Origin: Carposina sasakii
Lineage: Eukaryota; Arthropoda; Insecta; Lepidoptera; Carposinidae
Assembly (NCBI GenBank): GCA_014607495.2
Contig: CP053153.1
Span: forward strand, 8,556,001-8,620,000
DNA length: 64,000 nt
Direction of reading: 5' to 3'
The translations under genes were made by a program, and so were the position numbers. Shown one piece after another: positions 10,246 to 24,700 of the stretch (position 1 is the first letter of the stretch; each line of letters opens with the position of its first letter). Under the pieces are notes generated by a model, which made no database searches, was not told the origin of the DNA, and was given only the letters and a program-made list of their open reading frames with translations.

Positions 10246-12709
10246 ATGGAGCTTAAAATATTACTCATGCTGGCCACGCTAATTGCGTGCGTCACTGACA
10301 TTAAAGGTGAGTAAAATTAATAAGTACACCTATTTACCGATACAAATCAGCCTGTTGCAGTCCACTGCTATACGTAGGCCTTCCCTAGGGTACACCCGAA
10401 GGCTATTTATTGCCATAGAGGATTTTTATCCATGGTCACCATGCTGGGCAGGACAACAAATAAATTCCATCAGACCAAATATAAGTAGGTAAATTGAGTT
10501 GCTACTGTAGAAATTTCACCAAAATAAATCATCTCTCTTTTAAAAAATCTTAGTGAGGAACGCTCTTGGGATATAAACTTTAAAATAACTTTAAATATCT
10601 TTAGCCACTTTTTCTTCGATCTTTTTATGTTTTGCTTAAGTTTCATACTGCTATATGTAGAGAACTTTTAAAGTGGATATAAAAGTCATAAATTTAAATA
10701 TACATGTATGTCCATAAAATAGGGGATAAAATTTCAAATTCTGACAAGTTGTTTATCTGTCTATGGGAGCACATTTTGTAATAATAATATTATTTCCTAA
10801 TTTTCTGATATTTTTTATAAACATTGATATCGAATAGCGGCGCTAGTAGTAGACCTTTTTCGTTTTAAGAAATAATTTCTATTGTTACGAAAACAATTTA
10901 CGCCTTAAAGGATATGGGCGAAACTTCCAATAATGGGCCCTTCTGAATTTCACGCCAGGCACTGCCAAACCTTACGCTTTGCCCTAACAATTGAAATAAA
11001 ATAGCATCTGAAATGTAAGTATCTAAATATATATATATTAATAGTGGACGCCCGCCCTGCATGGACTGCAGAAAAAAACTAAATGTGGAAATTATCCCGG
11101 ATAAAAATATTTTCCCGGGACAAAATGTCCCTATCCCATGCCCGTCTCTTGGTCCAAGCTACCTTCCCACCGATTTTCAGCCAGCCGTTCTTGAGTTATA
11201 CGAGTAAATAGTGTATCTAACATGACTTTCTTTTTTGGTACGTATATGGTACTGGTCCAGTGTTTATGCTAGTTTTTCATAAACAGATATTGATTATTTC
11301 TCGTGAAAAAGTCTTGCTCCACGCGTCAATGTGCATTTATGCAGAAAACGCAGTCTATTTACTCAATTTTGGACCCTAATATTTTGGAAACCAGACACTT
11401 CCCAGGTATGCTTCCATGGAGAAAAATGATCGTAATGATGAGAAGATTCCGTAGTTTTCGGGAACGTTGACGACCAAAAATCACCCTGTGTAGATATTAA
11501 ATATCTCATATTAAATAGTATTAGGTTCCCAGTCACGGGCCTGTACCACTGAATTTATTTCAAGTACAGATTTAAATAAACTAAAATTGTCACTTAGCTG
11601 TACCCGAAGAAGGTTGGTGTCAGGTAGGCAGCCAGCTGTAAAACAAATGTCAAACCCTTTGCAATATGAGTTTTGAAAGAAACCATATCGTGCCGATTCC
11701 TTAAATTTTAATAATGGGATAAGGCCAGGAAAATTATAGGATACATACAATACACACATTCTTTGGAAGAAACATCATATTATAATATGTTGGACCTTAT
11801 TTTTATTTTTTCAGGATGTACTATGGACGGAGCTAATTGGGGGACTCCTCAAACAATAAGTATATTAGACACAACTAGGGGAACACTATTTTCAAGAACA
11901 ACTTCTGACGTCCAAAGTAATTATAAATCTTATAATAATAAGAATATAAATTACAAACTCTAATATTAAAAACCTTTTGTATAATATCTACTAATCGAAA
12001 TCTTATAATTTATATCCTCAATATTTTAAATAAATTTTAATGTTGAATATGTAAGTTAAATTATTTTATTTTAGGCTTAAATTCTGTGACCCATGGAGAA
12101 GATTTGAATGCAGGGCCATATGTCACAGTCAGTTATGAAAATTCACAGTTTGAAATATCAACAAATGACGCCTATGAAAGCTACGAGGAGCTTGAAACAG
12201 CCCAGACAATGGGTGTGACTGTGACCTTTAGCTGCACAAACGGCAACGTTGTGTTCTTGGTAATTATCTTAATAACTATAATTATGCATACTATATATAA
12301 ATTGATATATGTATGTACTAAATGAAAAGACAACGTATGTACAAGCGGATGGAAATCATGCCAACAAGTCGTTAAAGAAAATTATTTCATTTTTTAGATT
12401 TTCATCATATCGGTACAAGACACCAACAATAATAGTCCTCAGTTTATACCAACAAATGAACTAGATTTTACTGTGATGCCACCACTACCACCAGGATATT
12501 TAATCACTGGCTGTCTCAACGAGATCGTGGTTCGCGACATCGATTTGACGACACAAAGAATCGATTTTGCTATTATTGGCAATTCCGATTTTGAAATTGA
12601 ATATGATGCCGATTCGTCTACCACTTCAAAAGAATTTAAAGCGGTTTTAAGAACTACAACATTTATAAGAACTATTCCCGAATCCATTGTTCTGGAAATC
12701 AGTGCAACG
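10246..12709 (+). CDS. Cadherin-like gene, exons 1-4: signal peptide and N-terminal module
   Basis: Exons 10246-10306, 11815-11916, 12075-12259 and 12398-12709. Exon 1 encodes a signal peptide (MELKILLMLATLIACVTDI), chosen because it is the only Met-led hydrophobic exon in phase with the next. Exons 2-3 encode a Cys-containing segment (GCTMDGANWG, TFSCTNG). Exon 4 starts IFIISVQDTNNNSPQF, a weakened cadherin linker (compare DxNDNxPxF), and includes GCLNEIVVRDID. Introns 1 (1.5 kb), 2 and 3 carry only repeats and AT-rich DNA. Confidence 0.85.
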
Positions 12710-15700
12710 GTAAGTTTTAAAATTCACTTATGTTACTAATCCCTAATGGTGCTGCGATAAATTTGATCTTAATCATCTTCCTCTTTAATGTAATGTTAGT
12801 CTAGGTTTTTGCTTTAATAATAATATAATAAACATTTATTTCAGATAACGAGATCCATATTTTGTTAGGTTGTTAGTTACAAATTACTTAGTCTATGTTA
12901 GTTGGTAAATGATAATATAAAACTTAATTGTAAATAAATTAAAACATAAATTAGCAGGCAGATACATGAGCGGCTCTAATTCATGTAACTGCCCTTAAAG
13001 CCTCTATTTGCCGGTGGGATTCCTGAGACTATTTTCATCCAAAAATTCAAAATGGAACCATCTACCCGCTTGGCAATTACCGATAGAATGCTGTCCGGGC
13101 TACCCCGCAGCCTGTGCATCAAGGAGGCGACCCTTTTTCGCCTTATCGCTTGGAAGCCATCCGTGTGAGCCTCGGCGAACATACCCGATGCACTGCAAAA
13201 GCGAGGCAGCCCCATCAGCATCCTAAAAGCATTGTTGTATTGGACCTGCAGGGCCCTAATGGCCCTCTGCGAATACCTGACCCACAGGCTGCTCGTGTAA
13301 AATGATTGGCAATAAGCCTTAAACAACGTGATTTTTACTTGTTTTGAACAGCGAGCAAACCTGCGCGCCAACATATTCACCCGGACCGCCAGGGCCCTGC
13401 GTTCCCTATCAATGTCTAAGTCATCATTCAGATCTTCCGTGATAATATGACCAAGATATTTAAAAGAACTGGTTCTGCAGAGCTCCTTCCCATACAATGT
13501 TATGGGAGGCACATAGCTAGGCAGCTTGTTACCTGTCCGGAAGACCATCCACTCGCTTTTTCCGGTATTGTATGATAAGCCATGCTCACCCGCATACCGC
13601 TCGCATACACCTAACATTTTCTCAGACCACTGACTGATGGGCTCAGCAGCACCATATCGTCTGCATAGCTTATGTTATTGCAGCTTTGACCATCTATATA
13701 ACATCCGGCATGCATGCTACTAAGCTCACCAATCAGCTCATTTACATAGAGATTGAACAGTTTAGGAGAAGTCAATCCCCCCTGTCTTACCCCACACTCT
13801 AGTATATACGGGTCTGACATTGTTATCCCCCACTTGACCTTGTTATTTTGGTGCCTGTACCAAAACTTAAAAATATTAGTTATTTCCGGTGGTATATTCA
13901 TTTCACGACACTTCCTCCACAGGATATCATAGGAGACCAAATCAAAAGCCTTGGAGAGATCCAAAAAACAGGCATATATGTTTGTTCTTCTTTCCGTATA
14001 GTATACAATTGTATGCTTGAGACCCAGAATTGCACTCTCAGTGGACAGCCCGGATCGAAAGCCGAACTGTCCATCATGTAGTTGGAGGTATTTATTGAGC
14101 TGAGTATCCAACAAACCATCAAACACCTTGGCTATTATAGTGGCTAGCGAAATCGGTCTATAATTATTTATATCCGATATGTCGCCTGTCCTATTTTTCA
14201 AAATCGGCACCACAATGGTCTCCATCATATCCCGCGGAAGATACCCATGTCCAACACACAGTGTGTAAAACATAGATAGAACCCTCGGGAGATGAACCCC
14301 CGCATATTGCAGGTGCTCTATGCTAAGTCCATCATGACCAGGAGATTTACCCCGCGTCATATTTTTAACGATTAAGGCCACCTCTTTGGCAGTAAATCTG
14401 ATAATATGTTTACCATATATTTCACCATCGATCACCTGCTGCAAAGGACCCAACGGAGATTTCACTCTAAACTGTTCAGAGAACAAATTTGCAATGGACT
14501 TAGGCTCTGCTGCCCCACCTATTGACACTGGAAGACTAACTTTGTTACTAAGTTTTTTAGTGCATTTCCAAAAATTTTTAAAGTCATTATTTTTTCTGTG
14601 CGAGGCTATCATATCCATTACTATTTGTTCTTGGTTGTTCTGGCACCATTTAAGTCTAGATTTAAAAATTTTCCTACTTTCGTACATTTCGTCATATACG
14701 GTACCCGAGCTAGGCTTACCATAACTAACCCATAATTTAAATTTTTGTCTAGCTAGGTTATGTGCCTCCCCAACATGCATATTCCACCCTGTGACTTTTG
14801 CTTTCTTGCCTGACTGTTTATTGCTACTACTACTACGACTACATATAGCCGCCTCACTTAACGCTACAACAATGTTATTATATAAACCATCTAACACCCT
14901 TCTATGTTCTATGTTATCACAATAATTATCACAGCAGTGGCTTAACTCAACTGGAAAGTCAATATCCCTTAATTTACAGTGGCTTACATCTAAATATTTT
15001 TGTACATCCTCCGGTTTTCTGTTACCCCACAGTATTTTGTTATTCTTCAGATAGTTAACTTGACATTCAGTTTTTCTTTTAATAAGATTTAATTTACATT
15101 GGATTACAATAGGAAAATGGTCAGACCACTGCACATCGTTATAAACCTTTATACCAGCAATCGTGCTGTGTGCTGCTCGCGTCACTAGGCAGTGATCTAA
15201 CCAACTTCTCGTACCATGGAATTCGTCTAAAAAAGTATATGTATCTGAATTATTACCTAATAACTCTATATCAGCACATATCCATTCTTGTTCTCTACAA
15301 AAGCTCAACATATTTCTTCCGAATAGCTTGTGAGGATTAGCATTAAAATCCCCTAAGATGTAAACAGACTCCACGCCACTAGTTTCTATTATTGCATTTA
15401 ATTCACTAAGGCACTCTATAAATTCCACTAGGTTTTCTTTGCCTTGATCTAAACTGGTTGTTCTTTTAATTATTAAAAATTAATATAACCGATACATAGA
15501 TTATTTTTTGTACAGGACGTGGATTTGACTGGAGACCCAGCACTTACGACATATGCTACTATTACCGTACATAGTGATAATGAATTTGAGATTCCAGAGG
15601 AGCCCGTATTCTCACAGGCGATCTACTCAGCAGATTATTCTGCTGATCATCAACTAATTATGCAGGATACCATCTCTCTGATTCAGGGTTACAGCGATGA

Positions 15701-18700
15701 AGTACATTTTAGCCTTACAGGAGGTAATAGAAATTGCCATAGCGATGTCACGACATATTCACAGGAAGCAAAAAAGATCGTACCTATAAATCGAATTTGT
15801 ATATTTCAGTATATTCCGATAATTTTGACTTGGATCTTGGAAACAACCAGGTGTCATTAACAGTGACCTCAGAACTATCAGCAGATGTACTAGAATTGGA
15901 CAGTATTTTGCTCGTCATCCATGCAACTAGAGAGTTTACCAGTGGAGCGGTAGCTACCATTGCAATTCACTTGCCCAAAGGTCTATAATTACATTAGTTT
16001 TTATTACTTATTTCATTTTAAATTAATTTATACAATCCCTAATATTTTTAACAGCGTCATATATTACTCAAAGTATTGATACATGTATTATTCAATCAAG
16101 AAATTGTGTTCTTAGTGCGGGCTATATGAATTTTATGTTATTTCATTATTATATTCAAGCTATACTAGACTTTATTGTTAGTAAACAGTACCTTAACCCT
16201 ATTGTTAGTAGTCTACAAACAAAACATTTAATTATATTACAGAAATAAGGCCAGGGGGGTTAATGATGTTCTAATAATATAAAACAAAAATTTAAACAAT
16301 TCAATCAAATAAAATAACAATGACGCTATAACGAGGAATATTCTTTTAGTAAGACACAAATTTAACATTAGATCACTCTTTGATAACAAAATTACTATAT
16401 TTTACAGTTGATATCTTGGGATTTGAACAGGCACTGTATGAAGGACGGATTGTGGATAATACCTTAGAACTATCAGGACTTGTATTACTACAAGGTTATG
16501 AAGATGAAACTATCACCGTATCGTTCATAACTGGTAAGTTTCTTATGCTTTATTGTACACAGTAAAATTTTCACAAATAAAGTTCATAACAAAGATTATG
16601 TACATAGGCGTGCATCGCTTAGAAGTTTAGTATAAAACAAGATTAAAAATATGTTCGACGCAGCAAAAATTGTTGGTTTGTACATATTATTTTAAATGTG
16701 TGGGTTTGAATTTAATACATACATATAGTCACACCTTTATCCCTCCCGGGGTAGGCAGAGCACCAAGGGCCGATAGAACCACATGGTGCCACTTCTGACC
16801 AATTTTGAGGGTATAATTGAGATGTACAAGTTCGGTTAGCAGTGACAGGTGGTCACAGCCCATCGCCTACAAAATACCAAGACCCTCTTGTCCCTCTACT
16901 GACTTGTACAGTATGCCCGGGAAGAGAAGCAGCTGTAGTATTGTACTTTTTTTTCACTCCCAGAGCAGCATAGAAGAATAAATTTAATACAATAATAAAT
17001 TAATTGTTTTAGATTATGCCGCATACTTTAATGCTGTAATTAATGAAAATACTATCACAGTTATAATGTTTCCACTTGAAACCAGTATCATTGACGAAAA
17101 TAACTTTATAAACATGCAAGTTATTGCTTCGACCGGAAGCAGTACTGCTACAACTGCTGTTACACTTGAAATAGTTAAAGATGACAGTGTGACTCCGGTT
17201 TTTGAAAGGACTATTTACCTTGGTTCATATGATACAAATACAGGATTGAATCTCCAGGACATCGTAATAAGTCAGGGTTACGATGAAACTGTTACGTTGG
17301 ATTTGACTGGTGGTATGTTGATTCTTTTAAAATAATAAATATTATAGTAACGTCAATTTATTATTAAACTTACATTGACACTGGCCCTTGAGTTAAAACA
17401 AACAATAAAATATTAACTGTTACTATGAAAACCGACCTCATAAAAATTTTTAACCATCGAAAATTTTATTCAATTGATTGCGGGCGATAAATCACTTGTA
17501 GAGTCATCTTATAAATAAAGTTTATAATTAACAATTTCAATGCTGATACGATATAAATAAACCTTATTCTTGAATGACTCTGTCTATTTAAAAAAATCGC
17601 ATTGAAATCTATTACGTAGTTTAAAAGATCTAAGCATACATAGGGACAAACAGACAGCGGAAAGCAACTTTGTTTTATACAATTTTTAACTTTCAGAATA
17701 CAGTGAATATTTTACTTATACAACTGGGTCTATAATAAGTTTATCTGTAAGCTCCCAATTACCAATTGAGGACATCCAAGAATCACAAATACTGCTCTCT
17801 TTAGAAGCCTCAAAACCACTTACTGTTGGAGGAAATACGGTGATATCTATATCGCTACCAGGAGGTAGGTATTTATTCATTAATTATTATATACGATATA
17901 TGTATAACAAACATGTTTATTAACATTAGACTATGGTTATGGTTAAGTTTAATACTAGAAATCAAAATTAATCTCAAAATTTTTAACCTATATCCCCAAT
18001 TTGCAATTTTGTATAAAAACAATTGAGGACTAAATCTGAGATATGTAAAAAAATCTTTCATTTTCGGTTATTAAAATTGCATGTAAGTTGTAGTACATGA
18101 GATCAAATTAACTTTATACGAGTATGATATATACCTGAATGATTATATTGGTTCTTAAATTATCAAGCACCATGATAATTTAAGACCCAATATAAGTAAA
18201 CCACACACAATATTCATTTTGTTACCTTACTTAATGTTAGTTAATTATTTTGTTGATACTACTATGTCTTACCAAGTTTTGTTAGTAAAAAATCTAATTA
18301 TATAACACGTAAGTATTTGTTTAAGTTTTAGTACCTAAGTTAGCCCAGTAAAAGTATTTACATTAGATATGAATGAAGACCACAATGAGTTTCAATCTAA
18401 CATTATAACATTATACCTGCTATAGATACACCAGTATCTATAGCAGGTATAATGTTACGTGAGTACAAATCCCTTAATGCATTCTTTCTACCCTTCTTTT
18501 CTTCTTTAGCTTTTTCTCTTCCCCTTCTTTTTAACCCTTTATTTCAGCCAGAAGTTTAGGTTTCGAATCACAAAGTTATAGGGGAATCATTCAGGACAAC
18601 ATATTGACACATGAACCTATCCTGCTAAACACGGGTTACGACTACGACGTTCAATTTTACCTCTTTGGAGGTAAGTATTTTTTGTTGTTTTAACTCATTA

Positions 18701-21700
18701 TGAATCACGATATTAAATAATTTAGAATAGTAATCAAATGAAAGTTATTAATTTCAGGAGACTCGGAATACTTTACTACTTCAAACATAGAGAATCAAGT
18801 CACAATAGACCTGTATGGATCCTTACCCGAAAACGTTATAAATGATAATAATATCCTAACTGTTCACGTTGGTGCTTTTGGTGTTACTACACTAAACACG
18901 TCAACTACTGTTGTATTTGAAATTATAAAAGATGACACAGAAACGCCAGTTTTCAGCCAAAATATATATAACGGGATTTATTCAGGGCCCCAGGCTTTAG
19001 CCATTGAAGACATAAGTCTCATACAGGGTTACGATGATACAGTTACATTTAATATCATTGGAGGTAAGATGTACATACATATGAAAGAATATAACTGTGG
19101 TCAAAGTAATTATGTGATGTTAAACTAATCTATACATATAATAAAAATGTAACGGATCGCTGTCTGTACATGGAAGATATATGAGAAAAAATATTATAGG
19201 AGACCTTTATTAACGCAATAGTACCCAAAAGAATGATTTTTGGAATTTTTGTTTGTTTGTCGGTTTGTCTGTTTGTCTGTGCGTTTGTGCACGCTAATCT
19301 CAGAAACGGCTCAACCGATTTCGATGCAGTTTTCTGGAATATATTGTTACAGGTCCCACTTAACATAAAGGCAACTTTTTATCCCGGGAAAATGTTTTTA
19401 TCCTGGATAATTTCGACATTTTGTTTTTTCTGTAGTCCACGCGGACGGAGTCGCGGGCGTCCACTAGTTATAAATAAATCGTTATTTTTAACTTCGTTAC
19501 AGAACATGCATCATACTTTACATTTAGCCAGTCTGATCATAATGTTTTGATTATCTTACAATCGTCAATACCTGAAGAATTAATATTTACTGAAAAGAAG
19601 TTATTATTTCAAATTGAAGCTATAAAACCATACACAGTTGGAGCAACCTCCGTAATTACCATTGACTTTCCGGAAGGTATGAGTTTAAATTTAAATAGTT
19701 GTTTAACATATCAATCGAGTTTTTTGGTGTAATAAGGTTTCATGCTTAATTGTTTATTTTGCAGAACTTATCAATCCCACTGTAATGTCATTTGCTCAGA
19801 GGACTTATATTGGATCTATAGAAGAAAACAATTTAATCATCGATGACATAATACTAGCAAACGGGTTTGCCACTGGCACTGCATTTGAACTAATAGGAGG
19901 TAATAGATACTTGCATTATACTGTGATCCAAATAAATCATTATTTATTGTGTATATTTTATAAAAATTAAAAGATATTATGTATAAATATGTTTGGGTTA
20001 GATTTAATTTAGCCACACTTTTCTCTTAAGAAAATCTAAACTATTTATTTCTACTTTTATTGCAGTTTATAGTTCATACTTCACACTGTCTGATACAGAT
20101 AATGTCTTACACATAACTTTGACAAATGACTTACCAGAAGCAATTTATGGAAATAAATTCATAATATTAGAAATAGAGGCTTCTAGAGAAAGAGCTGTAT
20201 CTACGACTACTACAATAGTTATAGAAGTTATAACAGCTGAGATAATACCACCAGTTTTCTCAGAGTCATTTTATAAAGGACTTTATGCAGAAGAAAGCAG
20301 CAGCATTCAGTTAGAAGATACAATTACTTTGTTGCAAGGTTATGATGACACGGTGACTTTCTATTTAGAAGATGGTAAATCTATTGTTTTTTATCTCTAC
20401 TTATTTGTTTTAAGTATTTCACAAAAACACTAACATTATTTCATCACTCTTTTCAGACTATGCTGCTTGGTTCTCTTTAGTAGACAATGAAAATACAGTT
20501 TCATTAATTGTAAATAATATACCTGAAAATGTAATTGAGAGTAATGATCACTTGATGTTCACCATATATGCAAACAAATTGGACATAATAACGGCACGTG
20601 CAGCTATATTTATTGACTTGGGAAAAGGTAGATTTTTAAGACAGTTTTTGTATACTCGTAGTTGTGTAACTTTTAGTCATTCGACTGATCACATAGCAAA
20701 CATGATATTATAATAATATCAGAAGAATAAAGTTGATACGGTCTTTCTCTAAAACTTGATATCGATAGAGCAGCATCATCAGCATCAACTTTATTCTTTC
20801 TTCTGATAGGCTATCTGATGTTTGGAAAAATCAGCCTCTCTAATACAATAAGAATTTTTATACAAATTTAATAATTATGCTCTACTCTACACCATAATCG
20901 ATGTAAGTTAATGTATGCTATTATAATATTTTATAGATGACGCATATAGATCCTTACGTTTTACTCAAGACTTTTATATGGGTTCAATAGATGAAGGCAT
21001 ATTGTCTCTCGAATCAATTACTTTTGAAGACGGCTACTCAGAGGATATTAGTATCACCTTGACTGGAGGTAAGATTTAATACATCTATATGGATTTAATT
21101 TTCACTGATATCAAAGCCTGCATTTCTAGTCTCTTTTAGATCATGAAAATTATTTCCAGCTCATAGATGAAAATGGTGTATTTTCGATACAAATGTCACC
21201 CGACATACCTGATGAAATTCTAAATACCAATAATGTATTGGTTTTAACATTGCAAGCTGAAGTTGAAAATGTAAGAACTCATGCTGCTATAGTCTTTGAA
21301 ATAATAAGGAACCTTGATACAAATGATATTCAATTTGAGGAGACTTATTATACTGGAACTTATGCAGAAGGTGAATTAAATATCAACCAAGAGATACAAG
21401 TCATTCAACAAAATGAAGAATTAATAACATTCGCACTAAGTGGAGGTGAGTCTTTTGGTATTTTGATCCATTGTAAATACGATAATGATAGCATATTATG
21501 TACATATTTTCATTGCATGTTTCATTAATATTTTATGAAACAACTATCTAATAAGCTAAATTCGTGTTAAAAAAACTGAATATAAACTAGAGTATAAATA
21601 TAGGTACTGTATAAAACGTGTACTATGATTAATTTACCAATATTTAATTTCTCTTTAGATGACTCACAGTATTTCGATATTGTTCAGAATGGCAACTCAG

Positions 21701-24700
21701 TCACATTAACTCTACTCAACCCGATACCAGCAGGGGTAGTAGCAGCTAATCATCAACTTATATTCATCATTACCGCATCATCAGGGATGGTAACTGCTCG
21801 AGCGACAATTGTAATTTTGTTAACAGACGGTATGATAATACAGTTTTGAATTAGTATTCATTCTCAATAAAAAAAACTATTCTCCAAAGCAGTTTTCATT
21901 CAAATATTATATAAAATTTCAGAGTATACAGAAACTACAATTCTTACATTTGACCGCGTGAACTATGTAGGATCCATAGATAATGAGGATTTAGTAATAC
22001 AACCAATAACATTGATCGAAGGATTTTCCGATACTGTAACTTTCAGCTTAATCGGAGGTAAGATAACTAAAGTAAATACCATGTTTTAAAATAATCTAGA
22101 TTGTATGTTGTAAGCTTTATTTTCGTATCGCTAGTGTTCACCTTATTGGACTCAATTTTGTAGCGTTCATACATTACTATTACGAATAATCATTAACATG
22201 CCTTCGAGAAAATAGTATTGATAATCTACATAGACAAATTAACCGCACGGTATATTTTTAGAATATCAATCTTATTTCAACGTTGTGTGGAACACTGAGG
22301 GCGTTGTAACATTAAGTCTAAACAGTGCCATTCCCGACGATGCCTTGCCATCGAATGGTTTGATTGTACTGGAATTGCAAGCCTCCGCTGCTGGAACTGT
22401 TCCTACGTATGCCACAATTGTTTTGGAAGTGATTAGAGCAGACAGTGAAGACGATGTAGTGACTCCAGTATTCAGCGAAACCTACTACACCGGTCGCTAC
22501 ACTGAATCTGAGCTAATAGAACTCGATCAGACGATTTATTTGTCTCAAGGCTTCGATGAAGACGTAGCATTTGCTGTTGAAGGAGGTAATCAACACTTAG
22601 TAGTCAATTTAATAGATATAAAATATGGTTTAGAAAATTATTGTAAATAACTTAATAAACTTCTACATTATTCATTTTATTTTCAGATGATTCGCAGTAT
22701 TTTACTATCGCTCAGAATGGTAACTCGATAACATTCGATCTGTCAAGTCCTATACCGCCAGGAGTAGTGACAAATAACCAACAGTTAATTTTCGTCCTGA
22801 CTGCAACATCAGGAACGGTCACTGCACGAGCAACAATAGTTATTCTACTGACAGATGGTATGATTCAATTTCTTGGCTTAGGTTATTAGCATGTTATTAT
22901 TTTCTATGCACGGAAATAATTTACTATATACAAACATTCAATGTATTTCAGAGTTTACGGACACAACAACTCTTGCATTTGATCGCGTCAACTATGTGGG
23001 ATCCATAGACAACGAGGATTTAGTAATACAACCAATTACTTTGACTGAAGGATTTTCAGATGCTGTGACTTTCAACTTGCTCGGAGGTGAGACACCGTCA
23101 GAGCATATAAAAATAGTTAACTGGGCACTTTTAACCAAACATAGTATTTTTTTGGTCCATAAAAATTATTCAGGATTTTTTTGTTTGAAAAACAGTTTTA
23201 AAATACATTCACAGTCTGAACGAACTACTTTTCATTTTAAAAATTAAATTTAACACATTAAAGATTTAAACCTTAAATAAAGTTATTAAAAGTAGGTAAT
23301 CAATATTACATTTTTAGAATATCAATCCTACTTCAACGTTATGTGGAACACTGAGGGCGTTGTAACGTTAAGTCTAAACAGTGCCATTCCCGACGATGCC
23401 TTACCATCGAATGGTTTGATTGTTCTGGAACTGCAAGCCTCCGCTGATGGAACTATTCCTACGTATGCCACAATTGTTTTGGAAGTGATTAGAGCAGACA
23501 ATGAAGACGATGTAGTGACTCCAGTGTTCAGCGAAACCTACTACACCGGTCGCTATACTGAATCTGAGCTAATAGAACTCGATCAGACGATTTATTTGTC
23601 TCAAGGCTTCGATGAAGACGTAGCGTTTGCTGTTGAAGGAGGTAATCAACACTTAGTAGTCAATTTAATAGATATAAAATATGGTTTAGAAAATTATTGT
23701 AAATAACTTAATAAACCTCTACATTATTCATTTTATTTTCAGATGATTCGCAGTATTTTACTATCGCTCAGAATGGTAACTCGATAACATTCGATCTGTC
23801 AAGTCCTATACCGCCAGGAGTAGTGACAAATAACCAACAGTTAATTTTCGTCCTGACTGCAACATCAGGAACGGTCACTGCACGAGCAACAATAGTTATT
23901 CTACTGACAGATGGTATGATTTAATTTCTTTGGCTTTGAATATCAGCAACTCCCATAATCTCTACAAATTACTAACTAGGTAATTACAATTTATCCACTA
24001 CATTTCAGAATACACGGACACAACAACTCTAGCATTTGACCGAGTCAACTATGTGGGATCCATAGACAATGAAGATTTAGTAATACAACCAATTACTTTG
24101 ACTGAAGGATTTTCAGATGCTGTAACTTTCAACTTACTCGGAGGTGAGACACCGTCAGAGCATTTAAAAATAGTTAACTAGGTATTTAACAAAATATACT
24201 TAATATTTTCTTCGGTCTAGAAAAACTATTAAGGATTTTTTTGTTTGGTAAATATTTTTTCTCTGCTTAATGTTTTTTGAAGAGGTCGGCTGGTAGTAAC
24301 TGGATGGCAAAAACGGGAGATAGAGCCGTGTGTCATGGTTTGAGGGAGGCCTACATCTAGCAGTGGACTGCAATAGGCTGACAACGATTGAACACAGTCT
24401 AAACGAACAAGTTTTTATCGGAAAAGCTAACTTTAACACATTGTAGATTTAATACAGGAGTGTGGGCATTCAAATTAACTCGATGTTACGTTTTTAGAAT
24501 ATCAATCATACTTCAACGTTATGTGGAACACTGAGGGCGTTGTAACATTAAGTCTAAACAGTGCCATTCCCGATGACGCCTTGCCATCGAATGGTTTGAT
24601 TGTACTGGAATTGCAAGCCTCCGCTGCTGGAACTGTTCCCACGTATGCCACAATTGTTTTGGAGGTGAGGAGAGCAGACAGTGAGAATGATGTAGTGACT

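Larger units (their letters stand above)
12815..15480 (-). mobile_element. 5'-truncated non-LTR retrotransposon (LINE) in intron 4
   Basis: Antisense to the host gene, within the intron 12710-15515. It reads, in its own direction, a partial AP-endonuclease, a reverse transcriptase, a C-terminal region, a short 3' UTR and an ATTATTATTA-type tail near 12815-12832. The 5' end is lost inside the endonuclease. One frameshift separates the two ORFs. The host exons on both sides splice around it in phase. Confidence 0.88.

Noticed and set aside
10341..10492. Possible extra exon after the signal-peptide exon
   Set aside because: It is a fragment of the LINE-type repeat, and exon 1 already joins the exon at 11815 in phase.
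13848..14724. Several 70-110-codon ORFs on both strands
   Set aside because: Shadows of the LINE reverse-transcriptase frame.
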